Source: Ignavibacteriales bacterium (GTDB taxonomy: Bacteria; Bacteroidota; Ignavibacteria; Ignavibacteriales; SURF-24). Taken from it: a stretch of DNA of 64,000 nucleotides. The translations under genes and the position numbers were made by a program. This document shows, in pieces, positions 39,248 to 49,091 of the stretch. The stretch's first letter is position 1. Each line of letters begins with the position of its first letter. The DNA is taken from contig JAPLFH010000057.1 in assembly GCA_026390815.1 (NCBI GenBank), positions 1-64,000 on the forward strand. Reading direction: 5' to 3'. The notes below the pieces were generated by a model. That model had not been told where the DNA came from. It saw only the letters and a list, made by a program, of their open reading frames with translations, and ran no database searches.

Positions 39248-40618
39248 ATGAAAGAATTATTATTAGATACCGCCAGAAGATCAATCCATTACCGGGAAGA
39301 AATACTTAACCGCTCTGTAGTGCCAACTGCAGAAGCTATAAAGCAGTTGAAAAAATTCGATATCCCATTTCCTCAAAATCCAAGTACACCGGAAAATGTA
39401 ATAAATATGCTTGATGAAATTGGATCTCCGGCAACTATGGGAATTTCCGGCAGAAGATTTTTTGGCTTTGTAATCGGTGGTTCTTTGCCTGCTGCTGTTG
39501 CTGCCAGTTGGTTATCTACGGCGTGGGATCAGAATGCAGGACTTTTTGTTGGTTCACCTATTGGGATTGTTTTAGAAGAAGTAAGCTTGAAATGGCTTTT
39601 GGAAATTTTTGGTTTGCCTTCCGAAAGCGGCGGCTCATTTGTTACCGGTGCAACGATGGCAAACTTTACAGCATTAGCCGCCGCAAGACATTCAATATTA
39701 AAAAATGAAGGCTGGGATGTTGAAGCAAATGGATTATTTGGTGCTCCTCCTATTGATGTTATTGTTGGTGAGGAAGCCCACCCATCTCTCTTCAGAGGAC
39801 TTTCATTATTAGGACTGGGGAGAGAAAGAGTTAAAAAAGTACCCGTTGATAATCAGGGAAGAATTAATCCAGACAAATTTCCGGAAATTAAAGGACCAAC
39901 AATTGTTTGTGTACAAGCAGGAAATGTTAACACAGGCTCTTTCGATCCCATAAGAAAAATTTGTGAAATATCTAAAAGTGCTAATGCATGGGTTCACGTT
40001 GATGGAGCATTTGGTTTATGGGCTTCGGTGGTTCCATCTAAAAAATATTTAACAGATGGTATTAACCTGGCAGATTCCTGGGCAACAGATGCTCACAAAT
40101 GGTTAAATGTTCCTTATGATTCCGGACTTGCTTTCGTAAAAAATTCAGAATCACTTAGATCCGCTTTATCTTTAACAGCAGCTTATCTTCCACAGGGAGG
40201 ACATAGAGAACCTTCGCAGTATTCGCCTGAATTATCAAGACGATCAAGAGGAATTGAAGTATGGGCAGCATTGTATTCTCTCGGTAAATCTGGTTTAAGT
40301 GATATGATTGAGAGGACTTGTAATTATGCCGGGATGTTTGCAGCGGGTTTAAGCAAAGCTGGTTTTGAAATTTTGAACGAGGTTGTAATAAATCAGGTAC
40401 TTGTTTCATTCGGAACTCCTGATGAAACAAAAATAATAATAAAAGAATTACAGGAAGATGGAACATGCTGGTGCGGTATTACTGAATGGCAGGGACGAAC
40501 AGCTATGCGAATAAGCATTTCTTCGTGGGCAACAACTGAAGAAGATGTTCAAAAATCCCTGGAAGCAATGATAAGAATAGCCAAGAAAGTTAGAGAATAC
40601 TCCCGGCAACAAGTTTAA
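39248..40618 (+). CDS. PLP-dependent decarboxylase (group II, glutamate/aromatic amino acid type)
   Basis: A 456-residue type-I fold PLP enzyme of the group II decarboxylase family. Visible features are FVTGATMANFTALAAARH (cofactor phosphate loop), GEEAHPSLFRG (ring-stacking His), HVDGAFGLWA (Asp contacting the pyridine nitrogen) and ATDAHKWLNVPYDSG with the Schiff-base Lys. Substrate is not clear: an aromatic amino acid or aspartate/glutamate decarboxylase, or an aldehyde-forming relative, is possible. The gene stands alone with AAAGGAAAA before ATG 39248. It lies between a pseudogene and a repeat, in a region with signs of decay. Confidence 0.9.
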   Translation: MKELLLDTARRSIHYREEILNRSVVPTAEAIKQLKKFDIPFPQNPSTPENVINMLDEIGSPATMGISGRRFFGFVIGGSLPAAVAASWLSTAWDQNAGLFVGSPIGIVLEEVSLKWLLEIFGLPSESGGSFVTGATMANFTALAAARHSILKNEGWDVEANGLFGAPPIDVIVGEEAHPSLFRGLSLLGLGRERVKKVPVDNQGRINPDKFPEIKGPTIVCVQAGNVNTGSFDPIRKICEISKSANAWVHVDGAFGLWASVVPSKKYLTDGINLADSWATDAHKWLNVPYDSGLAFVKNSESLRSALSLTAAYLPQGGHREPSQYSPELSRRSRGIEVWAALYSLGKSGLSDMIERTCNYAGMFAAGLSKAGFEILNEVVINQVLVSFGTPDETKIIIKELQEDGTCWCGITEWQGRTAMRISISSWATTEEDVQKSLEAMIRIAKKVREYSRQQV

Positions 40619-40634
40619 CTATTTACGCTCCCAC

Positions 40635-40690
40635 AATTTATAATGCACAATGTATAATAATTTATAATGTACAATGTATAATTTATAATT
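40635..40690. repeat. 24-bp direct tandem repeat (two full copies plus part)
   Basis: The unit beginning AATTTATAATG at 40635-40658 is repeated at 40659-40682 with one difference in 24 (C/T at 40646 against 40670), and a third copy starts at 40680 and breaks off. No gene is present in the interval 40619-40849. Confidence 0.8.
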
Positions 40691-40849
40691 AAATGCTTTT
40701 ATTCCAGATTCACCGGGTTACCGTTTTTTCCCATTTTAGTTTCTATCTCAATTGTGAAATGGCAAATGTCAAACGATAAAAGCGAAAAGTAATTCTTACT
40801 TTTTTCACTATTTAATTTTAATACTTTTATTAAACGAATTGATATAAAA

Positions 40850-42826
40850 TTATAAAACTGAAAATCCCACTTCTTTTAAATAATTAAATGTGCAGTCGTA
40901 ATATTCCGATTTTCGGGTTGCATCCTCCGGATTACCTTCCGGAACAACTATTACCATTCCTTGTCTAGCTCTAGTCAAAAGGACACGATAAGCATTTTTC
41001 AAATATTGTTTTCTTTCTTCTTGGTTGATATTATTCCATGTATTTCCTACAAAGGAGTAAGTCCCCCAACCATTTTTTGAATAACGAAAATCTGCATCCC
41101 AAGTAACACAAGTCCAATCTAGCTCTAATCCTTGAATATCGAATTCAGTTGCAACATCTTCTAAATAATATGAAGAACGTACATCATCTTTTTTATTTAG
41201 AAACCAATGAATAGGATTCATTGGTGATTTGACATCGATAGCAAAGGGTTTTAATCTTTGGGCTTGAGATGAAACTATTATTCCATAACGCTCACTTCCT
41301 CTGGCTCTTTCCTTTAACCATTTTTTTGCAATGCACAAATTACGTGTAAGTACTATGGGGTATTTGTCCTTTATTTGTTCGTAATTTCTTTTTGTCTCTT
41401 CCATTTTGAAGTCAAGTAAGTTTTTTATAACAGAAGAGAGATTTTCGGCGCGGAATGATCGGATAGAAACTGCAAGATGTAAACAGTCATTTGTAAAAAC
41501 ATTTTTCCTGTTTTCTAAAAGCTTAATTGCATTACCAGCAGCATATTCAGTATCTGTCAATCTCGATGAAAGATAAACATCCCAATTTAGGAAAGATTTA
41601 TTTAATGAATCTATCCATTCACTTATACCAGCTTCTCCAGTATTAATTTCTTGACCGCCACCAACTAAGCAAATAATAACTGCCCAATCTTTATGTCTGT
41701 CCAGACATGAGATTAAAAATTCTGGTTCAGAATAAGCGAAATTTGGTTGATTTTTTTTCCGCTTCATAAAATTTGCAGTCTGCTTCAAATTCCATGCACG
41801 CTGTGCTTCATCAAAAATTGCAACATGATCAAATGGAGGAATTGTAGATTGGATTAAACATTCATCTCTAAAATTGTGAACATTTTGGATAAACATTTTT
41901 ACTTCTCTTAAAACCTCTCCTTTTTTTATTTTAGCCCCATTTTGTTTTACTCTATCACATTTATCACGGGTTAAAGCTTCCCTTAAAATATTTACAAGAG
42001 GTCCATTTCCAGAAAGAAATACACTTGTAATTCCTTTTTCTTTATCTAAATGTTTTGTCGCAACATTTAATCCTACCAATGTTTTTCCTGCGCCAGGAAC
42101 ACCTGTTACAAAACAAATTGATTTCTTTCTATTCTGTTTTGAATTATTAATTATCTTAGTTATTGCACTACTTGTTTCACTTAAATTAATTGCTGAGGCA
42201 TCACTTCGCGTTATTTCAGTGACAGAATGATTATTGTAAAGTGCCATTGCTGCTTCGATAATTGTTGGAGTGGGGCAGTATCTTCCTACTGACCATTTTT
42301 CGCAATCTATGTTTTCACCCTTCGCAAATTGTAATACATCATTTATTACTTTGTAAAGTAGGGCAGAATTTGTTCTAATAGGGAAAAGAAGATTATCATT
42401 ATGTGGTGTTAAATTTATAATTGAAGAAATTTTTTTTGCTTCCGTTGCAATTAAAATTGGTGCAATTAAAAGTTTGTGACTCGTTTCATGAAAGTTTTTC
42501 AAATCAAGTGCATAATCAAAAACTTGATCAATAGAACCCATTGAAAATTCTTTTTCGCCAATCTTAAATTCTAAAACAAAAATCACATTTTGAATAATCA
42601 AAATAACATCAATTCTTCTTCCCATTCTTGGAATTGAATATTCAAAGAAAATTGAACCCTTTAGATTTTCTAAAATTATTTTTAGAATTTCAATTTGAAT
42701 AGTCCAAGCGAATATCTGGGTCTGTTCTAAGGAATATTCAATGTTTGTAGTGAGCTTACCTAAAATTCTATTAGTGGAATCTTGAAGAAAATCAGAAATG
42801 GAAGACGAATAATAATATCGTTGCAT
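40850..42826 (-). CDS. DUF2075 superfamily-1 helicase-like protein with N-terminal nuclease domain
   Basis: A 658-residue protein. The N-terminal part has PD-(D/E)XK character: E62, D73 in RRIDVIL, then E86 and K88 in VLEFKIG. The DUF2075 P-loop domain follows, with Walker A GVPGAGKT at 242-249, Walker [11 protein letters not shown], a helicase-type motif [11 protein letters not shown] and the arginine-finger motif [12 protein letters not shown] near the end. Related proteins occur in defence islands and as stand-alone nuclease-helicases acting on nucleic acid. It is transcribed alone, away from the decarboxylase repeat region. Family call is strong; a phage-defence role is inference. Confidence 0.9.
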   Translation of the reverse strand: MQRYYYSSSISDFLQDSTNRILGKLTTNIEYSLEQTQIFAWTIQIEILKIILENLKGSIFFEYSIPRMGRRIDVILIIQNVIFVLEFKIGEKEFSMGSIDQVFDYALDLKNFHETSHKLLIAPILIATEAKKISSIINLTPHNDNLLFPIRTNSALLYKVINDVLQFAKGENIDCEKWSVGRYCPTPTIIEAAMALYNNHSVTEITRSDASAINLSETSSAITKIINNSKQNRKKSICFVTGVPGAGKTLVGLNVATKHLDKEKGITSVFLSGNGPLVNILREALTRDKCDRVKQNGAKIKKGEVLREVKMFIQNVHNFRDECLIQSTIPPFDHVAIFDEAQRAWNLKQTANFMKRKKNQPNFAYSEPEFLISCLDRHKDWAVIICLVGGGQEINTGEAGISEWIDSLNKSFLNWDVYLSSRLTDTEYAAGNAIKLLENRKNVFTNDCLHLAVSIRSFRAENLSSVIKNLLDFKMEETKRNYEQIKDKYPIVLTRNLCIAKKWLKERARGSERYGIIVSSQAQRLKPFAIDVKSPMNPIHWFLNKKDDVRSSYYLEDVATEFDIQGLELDWTCVTWDADFRYSKNGWGTYSFVGNTWNNINQEERKQYLKNAYRVLLTRARQGMVIVVPEGNPEDATRKSEYYDCTFNYLKEVGFSVL

Positions 42827-43084
42827 TTATTAGGTCGATTTTTAGGAATATTTGAAATTACTTACAAGAAAACTAAACCCATGGATAATTAGATGCAATT
42901 TTATTTTTTCTTTCACATTCATAAAAGCCTTTAACAACGTTCCGTTAGTTTTAAATACTTCTCTTATTCTTTTCAATTTCCTCTTTGCAAACTTCGGGTT
43001 TTATTTACATCTGCAGTGGAAATTTTGAATTTATACCTTCATATTTTATAAAGACAAATTCAAATATTGTTTTGTTATTAGTAT

Positions 43085-43675
43085 TCAATAAATAAACACA
43101 CTAATCCCAATTCCAACAGCAAATATTTTTGTGGTAGTTACAAGCGGATAGTAAGTGCCTGCATCTTCCTTTTCTTTGTAAATTGTATAAGTTACTTTTG
43201 GTTCAAGAGCAACATTCCTTCCAAGGAAATATTCAATTCCTGCAAAGAATGAAAATACATTAGTGTGTACTTTATAAACTTTCCTCTCCACGTCAGGACC
43301 GTAACGGTAAGAGTTTGCTTTATTAATTGCTGTATAATTATAAAATGCACCAACAAATGGAATCACCTTTTCCACACTAAAATAATACTTTATAGCTGGT
43401 CCTGCACCAATCGAATACTCCCAGAAATCATTAAATGAAGAACGGTTGTAATTTATTGAAAGTCCAAGCGAAAGGTTAGCAATTATAAAGTAATCTGCCC
43501 CGGGATTAAGATTAAACCTGGTTTCTGTATCTTCATACGATTGCCACTGTACAGATATACTGGAATAAGATAAACTGCCGGATAAACTATATACACCTTT
43601 ACTAACCGGAGTTTGTGCATAAAAGTAAACTGATAATAAAATGAACAGAATAGAGAATGATCTTAAGAATTTCAT
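43085..43675 (-). CDS. Outer-membrane beta-barrel protein
   Basis: A 196-residue protein with a signal peptide (ending YFYAQ) and alternating hydrophobic/aromatic strands typical of an eight-stranded porin-like barrel (GVYSLSGSLSYSSISVQW, DYFIIANLSLGLSINYN, FFAGIEYFLGRNVALEPKV, FAVGIGISVFIY). It ends with an aromatic residue, as many outer-membrane proteins do. It resembles the OmpW/outer-membrane beta-barrel set of Bacteroidota, with no enzymatic motif. It stands alone. Confidence 0.8.
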   Translation of the reverse strand: MKFLRSFSILFILLSVYFYAQTPVSKGVYSLSGSLSYSSISVQWQSYEDTETRFNLNPGADYFIIANLSLGLSINYNRSSFNDFWEYSIGAGPAIKYYFSVEKVIPFVGAFYNYTAINKANSYRYGPDVERKVYKVHTNVFSFFAGIEYFLGRNVALEPKVTYTIYKEKEDAGTYYPLVTTTKIFAVGIGISVFIY

Positions 43676-43931
43676 TTTTAATCCCCTCGATTATTATTTA
43701 AATGATTCAGAAAAATTCCAAACATCAAACCTTTAAAACAATAATTATTTCCTATCTGCCAGAGAGCAGGTATAAAGCCATAAGATGAGAATGAGTTTAA
43801 AGAATCTCAAAATAATTGTCCAGTCAATAAAACATCAAACAATCTAACATTTAATCAACTTGTCAACGGTGGGTGGGAGTGGAAATAACGCTAAACTAAT
43901 TATCAATTTTTCAGAAGTTTCTCATGAATAT

Positions 43932-44339
43932 TCATAACCAAACAATTTTTATTTTATTTTCAAGCTGCTTAAATTCCTTATCACCAGTTACAAGAGCAGC
44001 TTGTTTATTTTTTGCAAGCGCAGCAGCAAATGCATCTGCGAACGATAATTTGTTAAAGGCTTTTATTTCGGCAGCTTCAATAGTTAAATTTTTATTAGCT
44101 TCAACAATTGTGATGGGATATCTGTTAAGCGTATTTAAAAACAAATCAGCGGCTTCCTTACCTTGTTCCCTTAAAAATATGTAGTATAATTCGCCCCAAT
44201 TAATAACACATAAGAATATTTCAGCTTCATTATCAATACCTTTTCTTAATACGTCAGCAACTATATCAGCATTTTTTTCTCCTTCCAGGTAACATATTAA
44301 TGCATATGAATCCAGAACATACCTTTTTATTTTTTTCAT
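43932..44339 (-). CDS. PIN-domain toxin (VapC-like)
   Basis: A 135-residue single PIN domain, expected to be a Mg-dependent ribonuclease toxin. The four acidic positions are all present: D10 in YVLDSYALICYLEG, E50 in INWGELYYIF, D102 in LSFADAFAAALA and D120 in LVTGDKEFKQ. Its start overlaps the stop of the antitoxin gene by 4 bases (ATGA), the normal arrangement of such pairs. It should therefore be active if released from its partner. Confidence 0.93.
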   Translation of the reverse strand: MKKIKRYVLDSYALICYLEGEKNADIVADVLRKGIDNEAEIFLCVINWGELYYIFLREQGKEAADLFLNTLNRYPITIVEANKNLTIEAAEIKAFNKLSFADAFAAALAKNKQAALVTGDKEFKQLENKIKIVWL

Positions 44340-44566
44340 AATTCACGTTCCTTCTTCTTTTCTTCCATTAAAGCTTTTAATAATTTGCCCCCCGTTTTGA
44401 ACATTCCTTTATTACGCTCTATGGTTTCATGTGTTATCGGAATTATTCTTATTCCTTCCTCCTCTTCTATAATATGAACTTTGGTGCCATTTTTAATTCC
44501 GTATCTGTTCCTGATTTTAGAAGGTATTACCATCTGCCCCTTTGAAGTTATAATTGCTGTTTCCAA
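44336..44566 (-). CDS. AbrB/MazE-type antitoxin (swapped-hairpin DNA-binding)
   Basis: A 76-residue protein. Residues 1-45 form the SpoVT-AbrB swapped-hairpin domain (TAIITSKGQMVIPSKIRNRYG and TKVHIIEEEEGIRIIPI). The charged, helical C-terminal tail (FKTGGKLLKALMEEKKKEREL) would wrap the PIN toxin. It is first in the two-gene operon and probably represses it by binding its promoter. AAAGGAATT precedes the start. Confidence 0.93.
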   Translation of the reverse strand: METAIITSKGQMVIPSKIRNRYGIKNGTKVHIIEEEEGIRIIPITHETIERNKGMFKTGGKLLKALMEEKKKEREL

Positions 44567-45614
44567 TTTTAATTCCTTTCCTATTATCTGTTATAAATAT
44601 AACATTAATTAAAAAGTAAGTCAACGCTTATTTTGTAGGAAATAATAATTTTGTAGTAATATTTATGCTTAGTAGTAATTGCTATCAGGCGCATTAAAAT
44701 AGTTTAGTTTTGTATCTGGCATTTATTACCGCAGCCTGATTTTCAATTTGTTTTTGCTAAGTGATCCTCTGCGGTTCTCGGTGTACATTGTTTAATTGTT
44801 TCATTCCCCCATAAATAACATCCTCTTTTATTTTTCTTTCCTGTAAGTGCGTTTAGTATAAATTGATTTAATAAATGTAAAATTTAGAATGTAAAATTTA
44901 TAATTGTTTTAATATTAAGGCTGAGGAAAATAAAAAAAATCCGGATTTAATGAGAAAGTTATCAACAACAAATCCACGATTGATGATACAGAAATAGAAT
45001 AATGATTGTTGATGTAAAAATATACTTAACTTTACAACATTGTTATTCACATCCTCAATCCCCAAATTGTTCTTGATAAATCTTAGAGCTCTGTAATTCA
45101 TAATTCAGCATTACTTTTCTCGTTTTTCTTCGTTTTTACCTCAGTTTCAAACAAATAATGCTTGGCGATTCAAAATTATTGACCATTAATTAAAGATTAT
45201 TATTCATTCCTTAACAATTTTAATTTATTCATTATCAATTATTGCCCATTCAAAGGTTTAAATTGTTCAATTCCTGCAAGGTAATTGTAATTCCGTCTCG
45301 GATATTGCTCAATACCTTAATACAAATAAATATTCCTTTATTGTTATTATTCAAACAGCAATCAATAATAATCAATAATTCATTCATTATAATCATTCCT
45401 TAATAGATAAATAATAATCATCAATTTAATTTGTTCAAAATGAGTACGTTTGTTATTCAAAGTTCCCGACTAATCAAAAATAATTTAAATTTATTATAGA
45501 CTTAACCATTGACAATTATATTTAAATATTTCAAATTAAAAACGCAAAATTCTAATTTATTTTAATTTTGCGTTTAATAAATAATTTCTACCAACTTTAT
45601 TAGTGGGGTGCATT
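44567..45614. other. Long gene-free low-complexity interval
   Basis: About 1 kb of very AT-rich DNA without a believable coding frame. It contains a tandem 14-base repeat at 44874-44900 (AATGTAAAATTTA twice) and many near-repeats of CATTCCTTAA, ATTATTCATT and ATTATTGACCATT/ATTATTGCCCATT between 45170 and 45420. A conserved RNA is not recognisable. The toxin-antitoxin pair sits on its left border. Confidence 0.55.
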
Positions 45615-45977
45615 ATGGCTACTGAAGATCTAAAAATCCACAACGAGTTAACCGGAAGTCTGGGAAAATTTGCAGCAGGAGTAAAAATTCATGTTGTAGA
45701 TACTAATTTTCCGCCAAATATTACTGAAGCACTAATCCAGCAAATGCAAACTGAGATTATTGCAAAACGAGCGGAATATGATATGATTGAGAACCAGGCA
45801 AGGATTAAATTCGATGAGTACAAAACGCAGTTCGATAAGTTGGAAACTGCCTTTGCTGCTTACTGCTTCCAGATCTATGGGTTCTACGGTAAACAAAATC
45901 AGGTTGTAGCGGATTTTGGTTTGAAACCGTATCAAAAACCTAAAGGCCGTACTCCTAAAAAAGAAGATGTAAAATAA
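45615..45977 (+). CDS. Hypothetical protein, alpha-helical
   Basis: A 120-residue protein. I prefer ATG 45615 (ATEDLKIHNELTGSLG), with AGTGGGGTG about six bases before it, over the ATG four codons upstream. A beta-like start (GSLGKFAAGVKIHVVDTN) leads into a helix rich in Gln, Glu and Ala (ALIQQMQTEIIAKRAEYDMI to KLETAFAAYCFQIYGFYGK) that may form a coiled coil, then a basic Pro/Lys tail. I do not recognise the family. A hairpin follows, and the gene stands apart from the redox operon. Confidence 0.65.
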   Translation: MATEDLKIHNELTGSLGKFAAGVKIHVVDTNFPPNITEALIQQMQTEIIAKRAEYDMIENQARIKFDEYKTQFDKLETAFAAYCFQIYGFYGKQNQVVADFGLKPYQKPKGRTPKKEDVK

Positions 45978-45987
45978 TTATTCTTTT

Positions 45988-46046
45988 TTCCCCCTGCTGT
46001 TTATAATTTTGTTATGAAAAAGCATTATTTATTTACCAGGGGGAAA
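45988..46046. other. Perfect 10-bp inverted repeat, hairpin after the hypothetical gene
   Basis: TTTCCCCCTG (45988-45997) pairs with CAGGGGGAAA (46037-46046) across 39 bases. It starts 11 bases after the stop codon. There is no T run after the right arm, so it may stabilise the mRNA end and not act as a classical terminator. Confidence 0.6.
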
Positions 46047-46225
46047 TTGATTACTATTTAATTAAACTTATTACATTTTTTATCAACCGAATTATTCCAT
46101 TTACTAAATTTTTAATTCAATATCTTTTTTAATCTATCCTACATCAAACAATCTCAATCTTTACAAATTCATTTGTTCACATTTTACAAATATAGATTTC
46201 GAATCGGTAAGTTTTTGTATAAACA

Positions 46226-46326
46226 TTCAACACACAGCCGCATAATAATTCAACACTAATTAATGTCGAATCGTTTAAATATTTACACTTATTTAAATCT
46301 ATGTGCGAATTAGTGTTGAATTATTA
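46226..46326. promoter_or_regulatory. Inverted-repeat array, candidate upstream activator site
   Basis: TAATAATTCAACACTAATT (46243-46261) is repeated perfectly in reverse at 46308-46326, with 46 bases between. Inside the spacer lies a nested TTTAAATA/TATTTAAA palindrome. A further ATTCAACAC stands at 46225-46233 in the same orientation as the left arm, making three half-sites. The array ends 100 bases before the sigma-54 promoter, a usual place for enhancer sites of NtrC-type activators. Confidence 0.6.
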
Positions 46327-46426
46327 AACTCACACAAATATTTTATAAATAAAAAATATTTCATGTTTGACCTTTAAGTCGTTATAAAAGAAGGTTTTCA
46401 TTTAAAAATTGAAAATTTCAAATTCG

Positions 46427-46442
46427 TGGCACTATGGTTGCT
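46427..46442 (+). promoter_or_regulatory. Sigma-54 (RpoN) promoter
   Basis: TGGCACTATGGTTGCT matches the -24/-12 consensus (TGGCAC, five bases, TTGCW) with GG and GC ten bases apart. Transcription should start near 46453, leaving a short leader to ATG 46482. A sigma-54 activator gene is encoded downstream in the same cluster. Confidence 0.88.
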
Positions 46443-46481
46443 TTAAAGTATGCAGATATTAAATAAAAACTGAGGAAAATC

Positions 46482-47144
46482 ATGGTAGCTTTATTTGTCG
46501 CAATTACTTTTGTATTGTTTATAGTAATTGACATTTTAGTGTTAAAAGCACAAAGAAAAAAACATCCCGCATTCCAAACATCGCTAACAGCGGTATTTAA
46601 TAAAAAGAGTTTTAACTTTCCAGAAAAAATATTTGTTTCACCGGGTCACACCTGGGCAAAAGTCCTTCAGGATGGCTTAGTAAAAATTGGCATTGATGAC
46701 TTTGCCGTTAAGGCTCTTGGTAAAATTTCAATTACTGATATTGCCCAAAAAGACACAATTATTAAAAGAGGTGATGTTATTCTTCAAGCTGCTTTTGGAA
46801 GAAAAAAGGTAGCTTTCCGTTCACCGCTTGAGGGTATTATTAAATCTGTTAACAGCGATATTATAGGTAAGCTTGTTACTGATCCTTACAATACAAACTG
46901 GGGATTGGTTGTGGCACCTTCTAAAGGTGAGGAGAATTTTAAATACTTAAAAACAGGTGATGAACTTGTTAAATGGCTTAAAGAAGAAGTTACCAGGTTA
47001 AAGGATTTTTTAAGTTCAAACATGCCAAAACTGGAATTAGCTGGGGCAACTATGCACGATGGAGGCAATATTGTGGAAGGTGCAGTTTCCAATATTAATG
47101 AAGAAGGAATCCACGATTTTGAAAAAGAATTCTTAACCTTTTAA
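46482..47144 (+). CDS. Membrane-anchored GcvH-fold (H-protein-like) protein
   Basis: One membrane helix (3-22) is followed by a domain that reads like glycine cleavage H protein: FVSPGHTWAKVLQDGLVKIG, IDDFAVKALGKIS, KRGDVILQA, then SPLEGIIKSVNSDI and NTNWGLVVAP. In true H protein a lysine eight residues before the SP/AP proline carries lipoate. Here that position by eye is R107 (with K108 and K109 beside it), so lipoylation is doubtful. A charged C-terminal region (about 150-220) follows. It is the first gene behind the sigma-54 promoter, with TGAGGAAAA as ribosome binding site. It probably acts as a structural or docking subunit of the FeS/NrfD module. Confidence 0.82.
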   Translation: MVALFVAITFVLFIVIDILVLKAQRKKHPAFQTSLTAVFNKKSFNFPEKIFVSPGHTWAKVLQDGLVKIGIDDFAVKALGKISITDIAQKDTIIKRGDVILQAAFGRKKVAFRSPLEGIIKSVNSDIIGKLVTDPYNTNWGLVVAPSKGEENFKYLKTGDELVKWLKEEVTRLKDFLSSNMPKLELAGATMHDGGNIVEGAVSNINEEGIHDFEKEFLTF

Positions 47145-47156
47145 GCGGAGAAAATA

Positions 47157-47915
47157 ATGTTGAAACAAAAAGGAATCCTCTTTGATGCCACAATGTGCGC
47201 AGGCTGCGGAGAGTGTTACAATGCTTGCAAAAAACAAAATAATAATCCAGAGACAAATAAAGATTTTTTGAAAGATCATCTTTCTGCCGAAACATACACT
47301 GTTGTTGAGCAGTATGGCGATATTTATACTCGGAAGATGTGTATGCATTGTGCTCATCCTACGTGTGTTTCCGTTTGCCCCGTGGGTGCATTCGAAAAAA
47401 CAGAACTTGGTCCCGTTGTGTATGATGCATCTAAATGCCTTGGATGCAGATATTGTATGCAGGCTTGCCCTCATCATATACCAAGATATGAATGGGATAA
47501 AAATAATCCGCAGGTACGTAAGTGCCTTATGTGTTACGATAAAATAAAAAAAGGAGAAGGTACTGCTTGTTCAGAAGTTTGCCCTACTGGTGCAACCTTA
47601 TTCGGTGATATTGACGATCTAAAGAACGAAGCATTAAAAAGAATTAAAGAAAATCCTGATACTTATTATCCGCATGTATATGGAATGGAAGAAGCCGGGG
47701 GCAGCAATGTAATGATTTTATCTCCGGTCCCGTTTGAAAAATTAGGATTTACATCCAAATTACCGAATGAACCATTACCGAATTTTACTGCACGAGCTTT
47801 AGAGAAAATCCCAGGTGTGGTAACTGTAGGCGGTGTTTTCTTAACAGGTATGTATTGGTTAACCAAACGCAAAAATGAAATTGCTAAAGAAGAAAAAAAC
47901 TCGGGTAAGGATTAA
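47157..47915 (+). CDS. Four-cluster ferredoxin subunit (HybA/HmcB/NrfC-type)
   Basis: A 252-residue electron-transfer protein with four [4Fe-4S] motifs: CAGCGECYNAC near the start, CMHCAHPTCVSVCP, CLGCRYCMQACP and CLMCYDKI...CSEVCPTGA. A C-terminal hydrophobic segment (about 218-238) would fix it to the membrane, as in HybA. There is no N-terminal Tat signal, so it may face the cytoplasm or ride with a partner. It starts 12 bases after the GcvH-like gene and 5 bases before the NrfD-like gene. Such subunits link NrfD-type membrane proteins to a catalytic subunit or a cytochrome. Confidence 0.93.
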   Translation: MLKQKGILFDATMCAGCGECYNACKKQNNNPETNKDFLKDHLSAETYTVVEQYGDIYTRKMCMHCAHPTCVSVCPVGAFEKTELGPVVYDASKCLGCRYCMQACPHHIPRYEWDKNNPQVRKCLMCYDKIKKGEGTACSEVCPTGATLFGDIDDLKNEALKRIKENPDTYYPHVYGMEEAGGSNVMILSPVPFEKLGFTSKLPNEPLPNFTARALEKIPGVVTVGGVFLTGMYWLTKRKNEIAKEEKNSGKD

Positions 47916-47920
47916 TAATT

Positions 47921-49090
47921 ATGAAAAATACATCTATTCTTAAATTCACCTTCTGGAAAACAATTGCAGTAATAATTGTTGCAGCAGGTTTGTATTCTAC
48001 TTTTATTCGTTTTACTGAAGGACTGGGAGCCGCAACTAATTTAAGCGATTCTTTTCCCTGGGGATTATGGATCGGGTTCGATATTCTTTGTGGTGTTGGA
48101 TTGGCCGCAGGTGGATTTACTATATGTGCATTAACACATATCTTCAACTTAGAAAAATTTAAACCACTAACACGCCCAGCAATATTAACAGCTTTTCTTG
48201 GTTATGTATTAGTTATAGTCGGACTTCTTATCGATCTTGGAAAACCATATAACATCTGGCATGCAATAATAATGTGGAATCCACATTCTGTTATGTTCGA
48301 AGTAGCCTGGTGTGTAATGCTTTATACAACAGTTCTATTTTTAGAATTCAGTCCAATTATTCTTGAACGATTCAAGCTTCACAAAGTATTAAATATTCTT
48401 AAGAAATTTTTAATTCCAATTATGATTCTTGGAGTTTTGCTTTCTACGCTTCATCAATCATCATTAGGATCTTTGTACTTAATAGTGCCGCAAAAAATGC
48501 ATCCGTTATGGTACTCACCGCTTCTTCCCGTTTATTTTTATTTAAGCGCAATAGGTACAGGTTTGGCAATGGTTATTTTTGAAGCTTACTTAAGCGCAAG
48601 AGCATTCGAGCACGGTTTAAAGTTAAATTTACTTTCCAAAATTGCAAAAGTAACGCTCTTTATGCTGGTCTTAAGTTTTGTAGTAAAGATGATCGATCTT
48701 ACTTTTTCCAATAAATTGGGTTACCTGGTAATTCCTTCCACCGAAACATATATGTATTATTTGGAAATGTTAATCGGAACTTTAATTCCAGTTGCATTGC
48801 TTAGCAGAAGCAAGTTTAGAAATAGTAGAATGTGGCTCTACATTATTTCTGTATTTGTTATTGCGGGATTTTTATTGAACCGGATGAATGTAAGTATTAC
48901 TTCAATTATCGGTTATTCTAATTCCACTTACTTCCCATCAATTTCTGAGATAAGCATTACTTTGATGATCATAGTTCTTGGTATGTGGGCATTTGGTTTA
49001 ATAGTTAAAAACTTTCCTGTATTTGAAGAGCATGAAACAAACGAAAATGAAGTTGCTCTTGATGCAAGAGAAATAATTTTAAGTGAATAA
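47921..49090 (+). CDS. NrfD/HybB-type integral membrane quinone-reactive subunit
   Basis: A 389-residue protein with about ten helices and the HybB/NrfD style: SFPWGLWIGFDILCGVGLAAGGF, GLLIDLGKPYNIWHAIIMWNPHSVMFEV, LSTLHQSSLGSLYLIVPQKMHPLWYS (visible as STLHQSSLGSL), and the C-terminal SISEISITLMIIVLGMW. NrfD-type subunits exchange electrons with menaquinone and bind no haem. With the ferredoxin it forms the membrane core of the complex. No molybdopterin or hydrogenase subunit is present, so the usual catalytic part is missing or is supplied from elsewhere. Confidence 0.94.
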   Translation: MKNTSILKFTFWKTIAVIIVAAGLYSTFIRFTEGLGAATNLSDSFPWGLWIGFDILCGVGLAAGGFTICALTHIFNLEKFKPLTRPAILTAFLGYVLVIVGLLIDLGKPYNIWHAIIMWNPHSVMFEVAWCVMLYTTVLFLEFSPIILERFKLHKVLNILKKFLIPIMILGVLLSTLHQSSLGSLYLIVPQKMHPLWYSPLLPVYFYLSAIGTGLAMVIFEAYLSARAFEHGLKLNLLSKIAKVTLFMLVLSFVVKMIDLTFSNKLGYLVIPSTETYMYYLEMLIGTLIPVALLSRSKFRNSRMWLYIISVFVIAGFLLNRMNVSITSIIGYSNSTYFPSISEISITLMIIVLGMWAFGLIVKNFPVFEEHETNENEVALDAREIILSE

Positions 49091-49091
49091 T

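Noticed and set aside
40635-40690. Direct repeats considered as a CRISPR array
   Set aside because: The copies are adjacent without spacers, AT-only in character, and no cas gene is present.
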